A model generated the notes under the pieces. The model saw nothing but the letters and a program-made list of their open reading frames with translations. It was not told the origin of the DNA and made no database searches. A stretch of 64,000 nucleotides of DNA from Pseudomonas paralcaligenes (GTDB lineage Bacteria; Pseudomonadota; Gammaproteobacteria; Pseudomonadales; Pseudomonadaceae): assembly GCF_019655855.1 (NCBI RefSeq), contig NZ_BPFX01000012.1:1-64000 (forward strand). The letters run 5' to 3'. Each line of letters begins with the position of its first letter. Within the stretch, counting starts at the first letter, position 1. Below, piece after piece: positions 43,167 to 52,599 of the stretch. The translations under genes were made by a program, and so were the position numbers.

Positions 43167-43856
43167 TTGTGCGATGTGCCTAACCAAGACGTGTCGACCC
43201 TGCCCGGGGTCACGGAGTTCCTGCTGTTGATCCGCGAAAATCCTCTGCAGCTCGACGGTCCCTGCGGCCCGCTCGAGGCCCTGTTCTGTGAAGTGCCGGA
43301 CGCCCGCGGCGTCGCCCTGATCTGCCATCCCAATCCGATCCAGGGCGGCACCATGCTCAACAAGGTGGTCTCCACCCTGCAGCGCGCGGTGCGCGACATG
43401 GGCCATCACACCCTGCGCTTCAACTACCGCGGCGTCGGCGCCAGCGCCGGCAGCCACGACATGGGCACGGGCGAGGTGGATGACGCCGAGGCGGTTGCGC
43501 ACTGGCTGCGCGAGCAGTACCCGCAGTTGCCGCTGACCCTGCTCGGCTTCTCCTTCGGCGGCTTCGTCGCCGGTGCCCTGGCCGGCCGCCTGGAGGACCA
43601 GGGCGTGGTGATTCCCCGCCTGTTCATGGTCGCCCCCGCCGTGCACCGCCTGCAGGCGCCCGAGCATCTGCCCCGGAGTGGCGCGCTGGTCGTGATCCAG
43701 CCGGAGCAGGACGAGGTGGTCGAGCCCGAGTCCGTCTACGCCTGGTCGGCGGACCTTCCCCGTGCCCATGAGCTGCTGAAGGTGGCAGAATGCGGCCACT
43801 TTTTTCATGGCAAGTTGCCCGAACTGAAAGAGCTCGTGCAGCCGCGCCTCCAATAA
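43167..43856 (+). CDS. Alpha/beta-hydrolase
   Basis: A 229-residue alpha/beta-hydrolase of the dienelactone-hydrolase/YheT-like type, substrate unknown. The oxyanion region [11 protein letters not shown] is followed by the nucleophile elbow GFSFGG (Ser), an acid in QPEQDEVV and the catalytic His in CGHFFHG. The start is uncertain: TTG at 43167 gives the longest form and GTG at 43176 or 43188 is also possible. It is 16 bases upstream of trpS and divergent from zapG. Confidence 0.85.
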   Translation: MCDVPNQDVSTLPGVTEFLLLIRENPLQLDGPCGPLEALFCEVPDARGVALICHPNPIQGGTMLNKVVSTLQRAVRDMGHHTLRFNYRGVGASAGSHDMGTGEVDDAEAVAHWLREQYPQLPLTLLGFSFGGFVAGALAGRLEDQGVVIPRLFMVAPAVHRLQAPEHLPRSGALVVIQPEQDEVVEPESVYAWSADLPRAHELLKVAECGHFFHGKLPELKELVQPRLQ

Positions 43857-43872
43857 GTCGAAGCGAATCCAG

Positions 43873-45219
43873 ATGACCACCCGAATCCTCACCGGCATCA
43901 CCACCACCGGCACCCCGCACCTGGGCAACTACGCCGGCGCCATCCGCCCGGCCATCGTCGCCAGCCGCGCCGCCGACGCAGACTCCTTCTATTTTCTCGC
44001 CGACTATCACGCGCTGATCAAGTGCGACGAGCCGGCGCGCATCCAGCGTTCGCGCCTGGAGATTGCCGCCACCTGGCTGGCCTGCGGTCTGGACGTGAAC
44101 AAGGCGACCTTCTATCGCCAGTCCGACATCCCCGAGATTCCCGAGCTGTGCTGGCTGCTCACCTGCGTCGCCGGCAAGGGCCTGCTCAACCGCGCCCACG
44201 CCTACAAGGCCTCGGTGGACAAGAACGTCGAGCAGGGCGAAGACCCGGACGCCGGCGTGACCATGGGCCTGTTCAGCTACCCGGTGCTGATGGCGGCGGA
44301 CATCCTCATGTTCAACGCGCACAAGGTGCCGGTCGGCCGCGACCAGATCCAGCACGTGGAGATGGCCCGTGACATCGGCCAGCGTTTCAACCACCTGTTC
44401 GGCGCCGGCAAGGAACTGTTCACCCTGCCCGAGGCGGTGATCGAGGAAGAGGTGGCGACCCTGCCCGGCCTCGACGGCCGCAAGATGAGCAAGAGCTACG
44501 ACAACACCATCCCGCTGTTCGGCAGCGCCAAGCAGCTGAAGGAGGCGATCGCCCGCATCGTCACCGACTCCAGGCTGCCGGGCGAGCCCAAGGATGCCGA
44601 CGGCTCGCACCTGTTCACCCTCTACCAGGCCTTCGCCACCCAGGCCCAGCAGGCCGAGTTCCGCGCCGAACTGGAAGGCGGCCTGGCCTGGGGTGAGGCG
44701 AAGAACCGCCTGTTCCAGCTGCTCGACGCCGAGCTGGGCGAGGCCCGCGAGCGCTACCATGCACTGATCGCCAAACCGGCCGACCTGGAGGACATTCTCC
44801 TGGCCGGCGCCGCCAAGGCGCGCCGGATCGCCACGCCGTTCCTCGGCGAGCTGCGCGAGGCGGTGGGCCTGCGCTCGTTCCGCGAGCAGGTGCAGGCGGC
44901 CGGCGGTGAGAAGAAGAAGGCGACCAAAAGCGCGCGCATCGTCAGCTTCCGTGACGACGACGGCAGCTTCCGCTTCCGCCTGCTGGACGCCGCCGGCGAA
45001 CAACTGTTGCTTTCGAAGTCCTTCGCCGACGGCAAGGCGGCGGGCCAGGCCAGCAAGCGCCTGCAGTCCGGCGCGGCGCTGGATGTGCGCGCCCAGGGCG
45101 AGATCTTCTCCGTGTGGCTGGACGACGAACCGGTCGGCGAGAGTCCGGCCTTCGCCGATGCCGCTGCGCTGGATGACGCCATCGCCCGCCTGCGCGAGGC
45201 GCTCGCCCCGCAGGAGTGA
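43873..45219 (+). CDS. trpS: Tryptophanyl-tRNA synthetase, extended form
   Basis: TrpS charges tRNA(Trp). The 448-residue protein is about 110 residues longer than the usual bacterial enzyme. The class I catalytic core occupies about residues 1-340, with HIGH-type HLGN at 16-19 and KMSKS at 204-208. After a Lys-rich linker, residues about 354-448 form an extra module ([20 protein letters not shown]) that resembles YegP/DUF1508 repeats. The same length is usual in Pseudomonas as far as I recall. Confidence 0.95.
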   Translation: MTTRILTGITTTGTPHLGNYAGAIRPAIVASRAADADSFYFLADYHALIKCDEPARIQRSRLEIAATWLACGLDVNKATFYRQSDIPEIPELCWLLTCVAGKGLLNRAHAYKASVDKNVEQGEDPDAGVTMGLFSYPVLMAADILMFNAHKVPVGRDQIQHVEMARDIGQRFNHLFGAGKELFTLPEAVIEEEVATLPGLDGRKMSKSYDNTIPLFGSAKQLKEAIARIVTDSRLPGEPKDADGSHLFTLYQAFATQAQQAEFRAELEGGLAWGEAKNRLFQLLDAELGEARERYHALIAKPADLEDILLAGAAKARRIATPFLGELREAVGLRSFREQVQAAGGEKKKATKSARIVSFRDDDGSFRFRLLDAAGEQLLLSKSFADGKAAGQASKRLQSGAALDVRAQGEIFSVWLDDEPVGESPAFADAAALDDAIARLREALAPQE

Positions 45220-45242
45220 GGCACACGGCGTGATTGCCAAGC

Positions 45243-45279
45243 AACGGGGCCGTCGCTAAAGTGACCGCCCCGTTTTTGT
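45243..45279 (+). terminator. Rho-independent terminator between trpS and zapE
   Basis: AACGGGGC pairs with GCCCCGTT, and inside it GTCGC pairs with GTGAC around TAAA, with a C-C mismatch between. TTTTTG follows. It lies about 20 bases before the zapE start. Confidence 0.75.
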
Positions 45280-45295
45280 TACCGAAGTTCCCAGC

Positions 45296-46390
45296 ATGAC
45301 TCCTCTTGAGCGTTATCAGGCCGATCTGAAGCGGCCGGACTTCTTCCACGACGCCGCGCAGGAAAACGCCGTGCGCCACCTGCAGCGCCTGTACGACGAT
45401 CTCGTGGCGGACTCGCAGGCGTCCTCCGGGCTGCTCGGCAAGCTGTTCGGCAAGAAGCGCCAGGGACCGGTCAAGGGCATCTACTTCTGGGGCGGCGTCG
45501 GCCGTGGCAAGACCTATCTGGTCGACACCTTCTTCGATGCGCTGCCCTTCGAACAGAAGATGCGCACCCACTTCCACCGCTTCATGAAGCGCGTCCACGA
45601 GGAGATGAAGACCCTCAAGGGCGAGCGCAACCCGCTGACCATCATCGGCAAGCGTTTCGCCGACGAGGCGCGGGTGATCTGCTTCGACGAGTTCTTCGTC
45701 TCCGACATCACCGACGCGATGATCCTCGCCACCTTGCTGGAAGAGCTGTTCAAGAATGGTGTGAGCCTGGTGGCCACCTCCAACATCGTGCCGGACGGCC
45801 TGTACAAGGACGGCCTGCAGCGCTCGCGCTTCCTGCCGGCTATCGCCCTGGTCAAGGAATACACCGAGGTGGTCAACGTCGACAGCGGCGTGGACTACCG
45901 CCTGCGCGCCCTGGAGCAGGCCGAGCTGTTCCACTGGCCGCTGGATGCCGAGGCCGAGACCAGTCTCAAGCAGAGCTTCCAGAGCCTGCTGCCGGATTGC
46001 ACCCACGCGATGGAGAACGAGGCGCTGATCATCGAGAACCGCGCGATCAATGCCGTGCGCGTCTGCGAGGACGTGGCCTGGTTCGAGTTCCGCGAGCTAT
46101 GCGATGGCCCGCGCAGCCAGAACGACTACATCGAACTGGGCAAGATCTTCCACGCGGTGATCCTGGCCAACGTCGAGCAGATGGGCGTGGCCAAGGACGA
46201 CATGGCGCGGCGTTTCATCAACCTGGTGGACGAGTTCTACGACCGCAACGTCAAGCTGATCATCTCGGCCGAGGTGGAGCTGAAGGACCTGTACAGCGGT
46301 GGGCGCCTGAACTTCGAGTTCCAGCGCACCCTCAGCCGCCTGCTGGAGATGCAGTCGCACGAGTTCCTGTCACGCCCGCACAAGCCGTAA
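45296..46390 (+). CDS. zapE: Cell-division ATPase ZapE
   Basis: ZapE (AFG1-like) is a P-loop ATPase that associates with the Z ring late in constriction and matters under low oxygen or heat in E. coli. The 364-residue protein has Walker A GVGRGKTY (about 65-72) and Walker B VICFDEFFVSD, with arginine-finger region RSRFLPAI. It has its own terminator. trpS lies upstream. Confidence 0.95.
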   Translation: MTPLERYQADLKRPDFFHDAAQENAVRHLQRLYDDLVADSQASSGLLGKLFGKKRQGPVKGIYFWGGVGRGKTYLVDTFFDALPFEQKMRTHFHRFMKRVHEEMKTLKGERNPLTIIGKRFADEARVICFDEFFVSDITDAMILATLLEELFKNGVSLVATSNIVPDGLYKDGLQRSRFLPAIALVKEYTEVVNVDSGVDYRLRALEQAELFHWPLDAEAETSLKQSFQSLLPDCTHAMENEALIIENRAINAVRVCEDVAWFEFRELCDGPRSQNDYIELGKIFHAVILANVEQMGVAKDDMARRFINLVDEFYDRNVKLIISAEVELKDLYSGGRLNFEFQRTLSRLLEMQSHEFLSRPHKP

Positions 46391-46414
46391 CGGCGCCAAC
46401 GTCCGCCAGCCACG

Positions 46415-46452
46415 AAAACGCCGCAATGCCTTCACGGCATTGCGGCGTTTTT
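46415..46452 (+). terminator. Rho-independent terminator after zapE
   Basis: AAAACGCCGCAATGCC pairs with GGCATTGCGGCGTTTTT around TTCAC, a 16-bp stem with T-tract, between convergent zapE and the AraC-type gene. Confidence 0.9.
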
Positions 46453-46457
46453 CTATG

Positions 46458-46509
46458 CGTAGGGCGGGTGAAACCCGCGAGTCGGCCCGCGGGTTTCACC
46501 CGCCCTACG
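46458..46509. repeat. Long REP-type palindrome
   Basis: A perfect 22-bp inverted repeat (46458-46479 and 46488-46509) with an 8-base loop. The arm begins CGTAGGGCGGGTGAAACCCG. It sits just after the zapE terminator in a convergent gap and looks like a dispersed Pseudomonas REP. Coding potential is absent. Confidence 0.8.
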
Positions 46510-46528
46510 GGCCAAAGGCCTTCTGCGT

Positions 46529-47512
46529 TCAGGCGCTTTCCTTGTGCTGGAACTGGCGCCGGTACTGGTTCGGCGACAGCTCGGCGTGCTGGCGGAACAG
46601 GCGGGCGAAGAAGCTGGCGTCGTCGTAGCCCACTTCGTAGCTGATGGTCTTGATGCTCTTGCGGGTGGCGCTGAGCAGGCCCTTGGCCGTCTCGATGCGC
46701 AGGCGCTGCAGGTAGTGCAGCGGCTTGTCGCCGGTCGCGCTCTGGAAGCGGCGCATGAAGTTGCGGATGCTCATGCCGTGCTGGCGCGCCACGTCCTCGA
46801 TGCGGAATTTCTCCGCGAAGTGCTCTTCCAGCCACTGCTGCACCTGCAGGATGGCCACGTCCTGGTGCAGCTTCTGCCCGCCGAAGCCGATCCGGCCCGG
46901 GCTGTAGCTGCGCTGGGTCTCGTAGAGAATGTCGCGGGCCACGCCCTGGGCGATGCCGGCGCCGCAGTAGCGTTCGATCAGGTAGATGTAGAGGTCGCAG
47001 GCCGAGGTGACGCCACCGGCGCAGTACAGGTTGTCGGCGTCCGACAGGTGCTTGTCCTGGTTGAGCAGCACCTGGGGGAAGCGCTCGGCGAACTCGCGGA
47101 AGAAGCGCCAGTAGGTTGTCGCCTCCTTACCGTCGAGCAGGCCGGCCTGGGCCATCCAGAACACTCCGGTGGCCTCGCCGCAGATGGCGCTGCCGGCCGC
47201 GTGCCGTTCGCGCAGCCAGGGCAGCACCTGCGGGTAGCGCTGGCAGAGGGCGTCGAAGTCGCCCCAGAAGGCCGGCAGGATGATCGCCTCGGCCTCGTCG
47301 AGGCTGCCGTCCACAGGAATCACCGCCTCGCTGAAGCTGGTCACCGCCTGGCCATCCGGGCTGACCACGCGGATCTGGAAGGCCGAATTGGAGCCCAGGC
47401 CCTGCTGCTTGCCGTGGCGCAGACCGGCCATGTGGAAGAAGTCCCGGGCCTGCATCAGGGTAGCGGCGAAGACGCCCTCGGTGGCGAGGATGGCGATGCG
47501 TGTAGGCGACAT
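46529..47512 (-). CDS. AraC-family regulator with DJ-1/PfpI-like domain
   Basis: A 327-residue GlxA-type regulator. Residues 1-190 form a DJ-1/PfpI (class I amidotransferase-like) sensor domain, with the elbow cysteine in AAGSAICGEATG, and residues about 220-320 hold two AraC helix-turn-helix motifs (RIEDVARQHGMSIRNFMRRF and KTISYEVGYDDASFFARLF). Relatives control amino-compound catabolism such as carnitine or arginine, but ligand and regulon here are unknown. It is divergent from the acyl-CoA dehydrogenase gene, a candidate target. Confidence 0.92.
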   Translation of the reverse strand: MSPTRIAILATEGVFAATLMQARDFFHMAGLRHGKQQGLGSNSAFQIRVVSPDGQAVTSFSEAVIPVDGSLDEAEAIILPAFWGDFDALCQRYPQVLPWLRERHAAGSAICGEATGVFWMAQAGLLDGKEATTYWRFFREFAERFPQVLLNQDKHLSDADNLYCAGGVTSACDLYIYLIERYCGAGIAQGVARDILYETQRSYSPGRIGFGGQKLHQDVAILQVQQWLEEHFAEKFRIEDVARQHGMSIRNFMRRFQSATGDKPLHYLQRLRIETAKGLLSATRKSIKTISYEVGYDDASFFARLFRQHAELSPNQYRRQFQHKESA

Positions 47513-47665
47513 GTTTGTTGTTCTTGTTGGTGATTAAACGGTCATCAGGTGGCTGGATCGTCTTATTTTTTGTCGCATGTGTCCAGTGCCCCCGGCGACG
47601 GGGCTGGCCTAGAGTGTGGGCTCCCCATGCGGGCCACCCATGATCACTCAGAAGCAGGTGTAACA

Positions 47666-48802
47666 ATGATTCCAAGAACCCTGTTCAGCTCCGAGCACGA
47701 GCTGTTCCGCGAGTCCGTGCGCAAGTTCTTCGAGCAGGAGGCGGTGCCTTTCCATGCCCAGTGGGAGAAGGATGGCCACATCGATCGCGCCCTGTGGAAC
47801 AAGGCCGGCGAGGCCGGCATGCTCTGTTCGCACATCCCCGAGGAGTATGGCGGCATGGGCGCCGATTTCCTCTATAGCGCCGTGGTGATCGAGGAGCAGT
47901 CGCGCCTGGGCCTGACCGGCGTCGGTTTCTCCCTGCATTCGGACATCGCCGCGCCCTATATCCTTCATTACGGCAGCGAAGAGCAGAAGCAGCACTACCT
48001 GCCGAAGATGGTCAGCGGCGAAGTGGTGACTGCCATCGCCATGACCGAGCCGGGCACCGGCTCCGACCTGCAGGGCGTGAAAACGACGGCGGTGCTGGAT
48101 GGCGATCACTATGTGATCAACGGCTCCAAGACCTTCATCACCAATGGCTGGCTGGCCGACATGGTGATCGTGGTCGCCAAGACCGATCCCAAGGGCGGCG
48201 CCAAGGGCATCAGCCTGTTCCTGGTGGATGCGAATACGCCGGGCTTCTCCAAGGGCAAGCGCCTGGAAAAGGTCGGCATGAAGGCCCAGGACACTTCCGA
48301 GCTGTTCTTCCAGGATGTGCGTGTGCCCAAGGGGAACCTGCTGGGCAAGGAGGGCATGGGCTTCATCTACCTGATGCAGGAGCTGCCCCAGGAGCGCCTG
48401 ACTGTCGGCGTCGGCGCCATCGCCTCGGCCGAGGCGGCGATCAAGTGGACCCTGGACTACACCCGCGAGCGCAAGGCCTTCGGTCGGCCGGTATCGGACT
48501 TCCAGAACACCCGTTTCAAGCTCGCCGAGATGACCACCGAGGTGCAGATCGGCCGGGTCTTCGTCGACCGCTGCCTGGAACTGCACCTGGACAAGAAGCT
48601 GGATGTGCCCACCGCGGCGATGCTCAAGTACTGGGGCACCGACCTGCAGTGCAAGGTGATCGACGAGTGCGTGCAGCTGCACGGTGGCTACGGCTACATG
48701 TGGGAATACCCGATCGCCCGCGCCTGGGCGGATTCACGGGTGCAACGCATCTACGCGGGCACCAACGAGATCATGAAGGAAATCATCTCCCGCTCGCTGT
48801 AA
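47666..48802 (+). CDS. Acyl-CoA dehydrogenase, LCAD-like
   Basis: A 378-residue FAD-dependent acyl-CoA dehydrogenase catalysing the first step of beta-oxidation or a branched-chain equivalent. The region QELPQERLTVGVGAIASAEA and the C-terminal YAGTNEIMKEIISR resemble long-chain acyl-CoA dehydrogenase. The C-terminal Glu of the medium-chain type (YEGT) is Ala here, so the base is probably the Glu within the ELPQERL helix region. Start ATG at 47666 has AGCAGGTG upstream. Substrate is inferred. Confidence 0.92.
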   Translation: MIPRTLFSSEHELFRESVRKFFEQEAVPFHAQWEKDGHIDRALWNKAGEAGMLCSHIPEEYGGMGADFLYSAVVIEEQSRLGLTGVGFSLHSDIAAPYILHYGSEEQKQHYLPKMVSGEVVTAIAMTEPGTGSDLQGVKTTAVLDGDHYVINGSKTFITNGWLADMVIVVAKTDPKGGAKGISLFLVDANTPGFSKGKRLEKVGMKAQDTSELFFQDVRVPKGNLLGKEGMGFIYLMQELPQERLTVGVGAIASAEAAIKWTLDYTRERKAFGRPVSDFQNTRFKLAEMTTEVQIGRVFVDRCLELHLDKKLDVPTAAMLKYWGTDLQCKVIDECVQLHGGYGYMWEYPIARAWADSRVQRIYAGTNEIMKEIISRSL

Positions 48803-48892
48803 CCCCGCGCTCCGGTTCGCCTGCGGCCTTCGCGGGCGAACCAGCCTCTTCGCGCATCGGTCTATCGTTCTGACTCACCCTGGGAGCGACCG

Positions 48893-49600
48893 ATGCACAC
48901 TTCGCCATTCGCCGATTGGGACGGGACCGCGCAACAGGCGCGCGTGCTGCAGCGCACGCTGGCCGAGCGCGTGGTGCTGGAGGACGACTTCGCGCCGCTG
49001 CGCCTGATCGCCGGTGTCGATGTCGGCTTCGAAGAGCAGGGCGCCATTACCCTGGCCGCCGCCGTGCTGCTCGATGCCGATACGCAGCAGTTGATCGCCC
49101 ACAGTGTGGCACGCATACCCACCAGCATGCCCTACGTGCCCGGCCTGCTGTCCTTCCGCGAGCTGCCGGCGCTGCTCCAGGCCCTGCGCGATCTGCCCAA
49201 GGTGCCCGACCTGATCTACTGCGACGGCCTGGGCATCGCCCATCCGCGCAGGCTCGGCATCGCCTCGCACCTGGGCGTGGTCATCGGGCTGCCGACCATC
49301 GGCGTGGCCAAGAAGATTCTCGTCGGCACCCATGAGGAGCTGTCTGCGGAGAAGGGCGCCCGGGTCCCGCTGTGGCATGCGGGCGAGCAGGTCGGCTGGA
49401 TGCTGCGCAGCAAGGACAGGGTCAAGCCGCTGGTCGTCTCACCGGGCCATCGGGTGAGCCTGGCCAGCGCCGTGGAGCTGGTGCTGCGTTGCTGCCGCGG
49501 CTACCGGTTGCCGGAGCCGACCCGCCTGGCGGATCGGCTGGCGTCCCGGCGTGGCGAGATGCCGGCGGCCGTGGGCGGCACGCCGGACCTGTTCGCCTGA
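48893..49600 (+). CDS. nfi: Endonuclease V
   Basis: Endonuclease V nicks DNA one base 3' of deoxyinosine, starting repair of deaminated adenine. The 235-residue protein has metal ligands Asp43 (AGVDVGF), Glu90 (LSFREL) and Asp111 ([12 protein letters not shown]), and the wedge region PYVPG at residues 80-84. It is complete. The upstream ACAD gene ends 90 bases earlier after a GC hairpin (48814-48842) lacking T residues. Confidence 0.94.
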   Translation: MHTSPFADWDGTAQQARVLQRTLAERVVLEDDFAPLRLIAGVDVGFEEQGAITLAAAVLLDADTQQLIAHSVARIPTSMPYVPGLLSFRELPALLQALRDLPKVPDLIYCDGLGIAHPRRLGIASHLGVVIGLPTIGVAKKILVGTHEELSAEKGARVPLWHAGEQVGWMLRSKDRVKPLVVSPGHRVSLASAVELVLRCCRGYRLPEPTRLADRLASRRGEMPAAVGGTPDLFA

Positions 49601-49604
49601 TCGT

Positions 49605-50642
49605 TCAGGGGGCGGGGTTGGGCTGCTCGCGGTGGATCGCCTCGATGCCTTCCAGCACTTCCGTGGTCAACTCCAGCTCGGCGCTCGCCAGGTTGCTTTC
49701 CAGCTGTTCAAGACTGGTGGCGCCGATGATGTTGCTGGTGACGAAGGGCTGGCGGGTGACGAAGGCCAGGGCCATCTGTGCCGGGTCCAGGCCGTGCTGG
49801 CGGGCCAGCTCGACGTAGCGGTCGCACGCCGCCTGCGACTGCGGGTTGGTGTAGCGCGAGAAGCGGCTGAACAGGGTGATGCGTGCGTCGGCCGGGCGCG
49901 CGCCGTTGGCGTACTTGCCGGAGAGCATGCCGAAGGCCAGGGGCGAGTAGGCCAGCAGGCCGCATTGTTCGCGGATCGCCACTTCGGCCAGGCCCACCTC
50001 GAAGCTGCGGTTGAGCAGGTTGTAGGGGTTCTGGATCGACACCATGCGCGGCAGGTCCAGGCTGTCGGCCAGTTGCAGGAATTTCATGGCGCCCCAGGGC
50101 GTTTCGTTGGACAGGCCGACGTGGCGGATCTTGCCGGCCTTCACCTGCTCGCCGAGGACCTCCAGGGTTTCCTGCAGCGGGGTGAAGCCCTGCTCCTGGT
50201 GGCGGTAGCCGAGCTGGCCGAAGAAATTGGTGCTGCGCTCCGGCCAGTGCAGCTGGTAGAGGTCGATCCAGTCGGTCTGCAGGCGTTTCAGGCTCTCGTC
50301 CAGCGCGGCGACGATGTGCCGGCGGTCGTGTTTCAGCTGGCCGCCGCGGATGTAGTCGATGCCGTTGCCCGGCCCGGCCACCTTGCTCGCCAGTACCCAG
50401 TCGGCGCGGTTGCCGCGGGCCTTGAAGTAGTTGCCGACGATGCGTTCGGTGGCGCCGTAGGTGTCCTGGCGCGGCGGCACCGGGTACATCTCTGCGGTGT
50501 CGAGGAAGTTGACGCCGGCCTCGCGGGCCCGGTCGATCTGGGCGAAACCCTCCGCCTCGGTGTTCTGCTCGCCCCAGGTCATGCTGCCCAGGCAGAGGGC
50601 GCTGACCTTCAGCTCGCTGCGGCCCAGTTGACGGTATTCCAT
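49605..50642 (-). CDS. tas: Aldo/keto reductase, Tas family
   Basis: A 345-residue NADPH-dependent aldo/keto reductase very like E. coli Tas. Catalytic residues are visible as Asp and Tyr in FLDTAEMYPVPPR, Lys in VLASKVAGP and His in LYQLHWPERS. NADP-binding motifs lie near IQNPYNLLNRSFEVG and the C-terminal GATSLEQLESN. E. coli Tas complements tyrosine auxotrophy, but the true substrate is unknown. It is convergent with nfi, leaving four bases between stops. Confidence 0.92.
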   Translation of the reverse strand: MEYRQLGRSELKVSALCLGSMTWGEQNTEAEGFAQIDRAREAGVNFLDTAEMYPVPPRQDTYGATERIVGNYFKARGNRADWVLASKVAGPGNGIDYIRGGQLKHDRRHIVAALDESLKRLQTDWIDLYQLHWPERSTNFFGQLGYRHQEQGFTPLQETLEVLGEQVKAGKIRHVGLSNETPWGAMKFLQLADSLDLPRMVSIQNPYNLLNRSFEVGLAEVAIREQCGLLAYSPLAFGMLSGKYANGARPADARITLFSRFSRYTNPQSQAACDRYVELARQHGLDPAQMALAFVTRQPFVTSNIIGATSLEQLESNLASAELELTTEVLEGIEAIHREQPNPAP

Positions 50643-50730
50643 GGTGACTCCTCGTGCTGTACTGAGCGGCCGATCATAAAGCAGGTTGCCTTTTTCGCTG
50701 CAATCGGCATAATTCCGCGGCTTTCTCGGC

Positions 50731-50775
50731 GGGGATGCCTAGCCTGCCGGAGAAGGAAGGTGGGGATGCCTAGCC
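50731..50775 (+). repeat. Short direct repeat upstream of rplM
   Basis: GGGGATGCCTAGCC occurs at 50731-50744 and again at 50762-50775, 31 bases apart start to start, with similar GC-rich flanks. It lies in the tas-rplM gap. Origin and role are unknown. Confidence 0.55.
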
Positions 50776-50841
50776 CACCGAACCCCCGCCGTGGCGGACG
50801 CGCTGACCCGAGCCCCCGATAGCGTCTGTTTCCGGCTGTCT

Positions 50842-50869
50842 TTGACATTGTCAAAGCAAGCATTATTCA
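50842..50869 (+). promoter_or_regulatory. Promoter of rplM-rpsI
   Basis: A consensus -35 TTGACA (50842-50847), 16-base spacer and TATTCA (50864-50869) give a leader of about 42 bases. The -35 sits inside a perfect palindrome CTTTGACATTGTCAAAG (50840-50856), which could be an operator or chance. Confidence 0.6.
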
Positions 50870-50917
50870 GTAAGATCCGCCGTCTTATTTTCAGGGCGGC
50901 CCCTGAGGCTATAGCGA

Positions 50918-51346
50918 ATGAAGACTTTTACTGCAAAACCGGAAACCGTTAAGCGCGACTGGTACGTCGTCGACGCTGCAGGTCAGACCCTGGGTCGTCT
51001 GGCCACCGAAATCGCCAGCCGTCTGCGCGGCAAGCACAAGCCGGAATACACCCCGCACGTCGACACCGGCGATTACATCGTCGTGATCAACGCCGAGCAG
51101 GTGCGTGTCACCGGTGCCAAGACCAGCGACAAGATGTACTACTCGCACTCCGGCTTCCCGGGTGGCATCAAGGAAATCAGCTTCGAGAAGCTGATCGCCA
51201 AGGCGCCCGAGCGTGTGATCGAGACCGCGGTCAAGGGCATGCTGCCGAAGAACCCGCTGGGTCGCGACATGTATCGCAAGCTGAAGGTGTACAAGGGTGC
51301 CAACCACCCGCACACCGCTCAGCAGCCCCAAGAACTGAAGATTTAA
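50918..51346 (+). CDS. rplM: 50S ribosomal protein L13
   Basis: L13 is an early-assembling large-subunit protein that binds 23S rRNA. The 142-residue sequence starts [20 protein letters not shown], has the family signature near [19 protein letters not shown], and is full length. rpsI follows after 14 bases, the usual two-gene operon; in E. coli L13 represses it. Confidence 0.98.
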   Translation: MKTFTAKPETVKRDWYVVDAAGQTLGRLATEIASRLRGKHKPEYTPHVDTGDYIVVINAEQVRVTGAKTSDKMYYSHSGFPGGIKEISFEKLIAKAPERVIETAVKGMLPKNPLGRDMYRKLKVYKGANHPHTAQQPQELKI

Positions 51347-51360
51347 CGGAATAGTTCATT

Positions 51361-51753
51361 ATGTCGGCGACTCAAAACTACGGCACTGGCCGTCGCAAGA
51401 CCGCAACCGCGCGCGTTTTCCTGCGCCCGGGTACTGGCAACATCTCCATCAACAACCGCAGCCTGGATAACTTCTTCGGCCGCGAGACCGCTCGCATGGT
51501 CGTGCGTCAGCCGCTGGAGCTGACCGAGACCACCGAGAAGTTCGACATCTACGTCACCGTTCTCGGTGGTGGTGTCAGCGGCCAGGCCGGTGCCATCCGT
51601 CACGGCATCACCCGCGCCCTGATCGAGTACGACGAGAGCCTGCGCAGCCCGCTGCGCAAAGCCGGCTACGTCACTCGCGACGCCCGTGAAGTCGAGCGTA
51701 AGAAAGTGGGTCTGCGCAAAGCGCGTAAGCGTCCGCAGTACTCCAAGCGTTAA
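51361..51753 (+). CDS. rpsI: 30S ribosomal protein S9
   Basis: S9 is a small-subunit head protein whose C-terminus reaches the P-site tRNA. The 130-residue protein starts [20 protein letters not shown], contains [15 protein letters not shown], and ends in the typical basic tail [12 protein letters not shown]. It shares the rplM promoter and a strong terminator follows 15 bases after the stop. Confidence 0.98.
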   Translation: MSATQNYGTGRRKTATARVFLRPGTGNISINNRSLDNFFGRETARMVVRQPLELTETTEKFDIYVTVLGGGVSGQAGAIRHGITRALIEYDESLRSPLRKAGYVTRDAREVERKKVGLRKARKRPQYSKR

Positions 51754-51768
51754 TTCGCTGCTACGTTC

Positions 51769-51806
51769 AAAAACGCCCAGTTCCTTTGCGGAACTGGGCG
51801 TTTTTT
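51769..51806 (+). terminator. Rho-independent terminator after rpsI
   Basis: AAAAACGCCCAGTTCC pairs with GGAACTGGGCGTTTTTT around TTTGC, a 16-bp stem with T-tract. Confidence 0.93.
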
Positions 51807-51896
51807 ATTGCGCCGGATTTTCTGTGCGACAACCTGTCGCATTGGTGGAAAGCCCGATTTGCAAGGCCTGCGACCATTTTGTATCCGGTAATTACC

Positions 51897-51925
51897 TTGT
51901 CAGAAAAGGGGCTTTTCTTTACCAT
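51897..51925 (+). promoter_or_regulatory. Candidate petABC promoter
   Basis: TTGTCA (51897-51902), 17 bases, TACCAT (51920-51925) in the AT-rich gap before petA gives a leader of about 75 bases. This is consensus matching only. Confidence 0.4.
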
Positions 51926-52005
51926 TCGGCAAATTTTTGTGCGGCCCGATTTATTACTTAGTAGAGGCCTGACAACAGGCCACAAAGCTGATGGGAGACG
52001 ACTGA

Positions 52006-52599
52006 ATGAGCAATGACGGCGTGAATGCAGGCCGGCGTCGCTTCCTGGTGGCGGCCACTTCGGTGGTCGGTGCTGCCGGAGCGGTGGGTGCTGCGACTCC
52101 GTTCGTGGGGTCATGGTTCCCCAGTGCGAAGGCCAAAGCGGCCGGTGCACCGGTGAAAGTGAATATCGCCAAGGTCGAATCCGGCCAGCAGATGATCGCC
52201 GAATGGCGTGGTCAGCCGGTATTCATCATGCGCCGCACCGAGGAAATCCTGGCCAACCTGGGCAAGATCGAAGGCAGCGTCGCCGATCCCGAGTCCGCTG
52301 CTTCCGTGCAGCCGGAGTACGTGGACAAGAAGACCCGCGCGATCAAGCCGGAAATCCTGGTGCTGGTCGGCCTGTGCACCCACCTGGGCTGCTCGCCGTC
52401 CTTCCGCCCGGAAGTGGCGCCCGCGGACCTCGGCCCGGAGTGGGTCGGCGGCTATTTCTGCCCCTGCCACGGTTCCCGCTACGACCTCGCCGGTCGTGTC
52501 TACAAGGCCCAGCCCGCGCCGCTGAACCTGCCGGTTCCGCCGCATTCCTACGAATCCGATGACGTCATCATCATCGGCGTGGACCAGGAGAAAGCATGA
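52006..52599 (+). CDS. petA: Ubiquinol-cytochrome c reductase Rieske Fe-S subunit
   Basis: This is the 2Fe-2S subunit of the bc1 complex (complex III), which oxidises ubiquinol. The 197-residue protein begins with a Tat-type signal-anchor (RRRFLVAATSVVGAAGAVGA, around residues 10-29). The Rieske cluster ligands are in CTHLGC (124-129) and CPCHGS (152-157). The stop overlaps petB. Confidence 0.98.
   Translation: MSNDGVNAGRRRFLVAATSVVGAAGAVGAATPFVGSWFPSAKAKAAGAPVKVNIAKVESGQQMIAEWRGQPVFIMRRTEEILANLGKIEGSVADPESAASVQPEYVDKKTRAIKPEILVLVGLCTHLGCSPSFRPEVAPADLGPEWVGGYFCPCHGSRYDLAGRVYKAQPAPLNLPVPPHSYESDDVIIIGVDQEKA

Noticed and set aside
46458..46509. A single-unit CRISPR or rho-independent terminator
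   Set aside because: There is only one palindrome, no spacer array and no T-tract; the true zapE terminator lies just before it.
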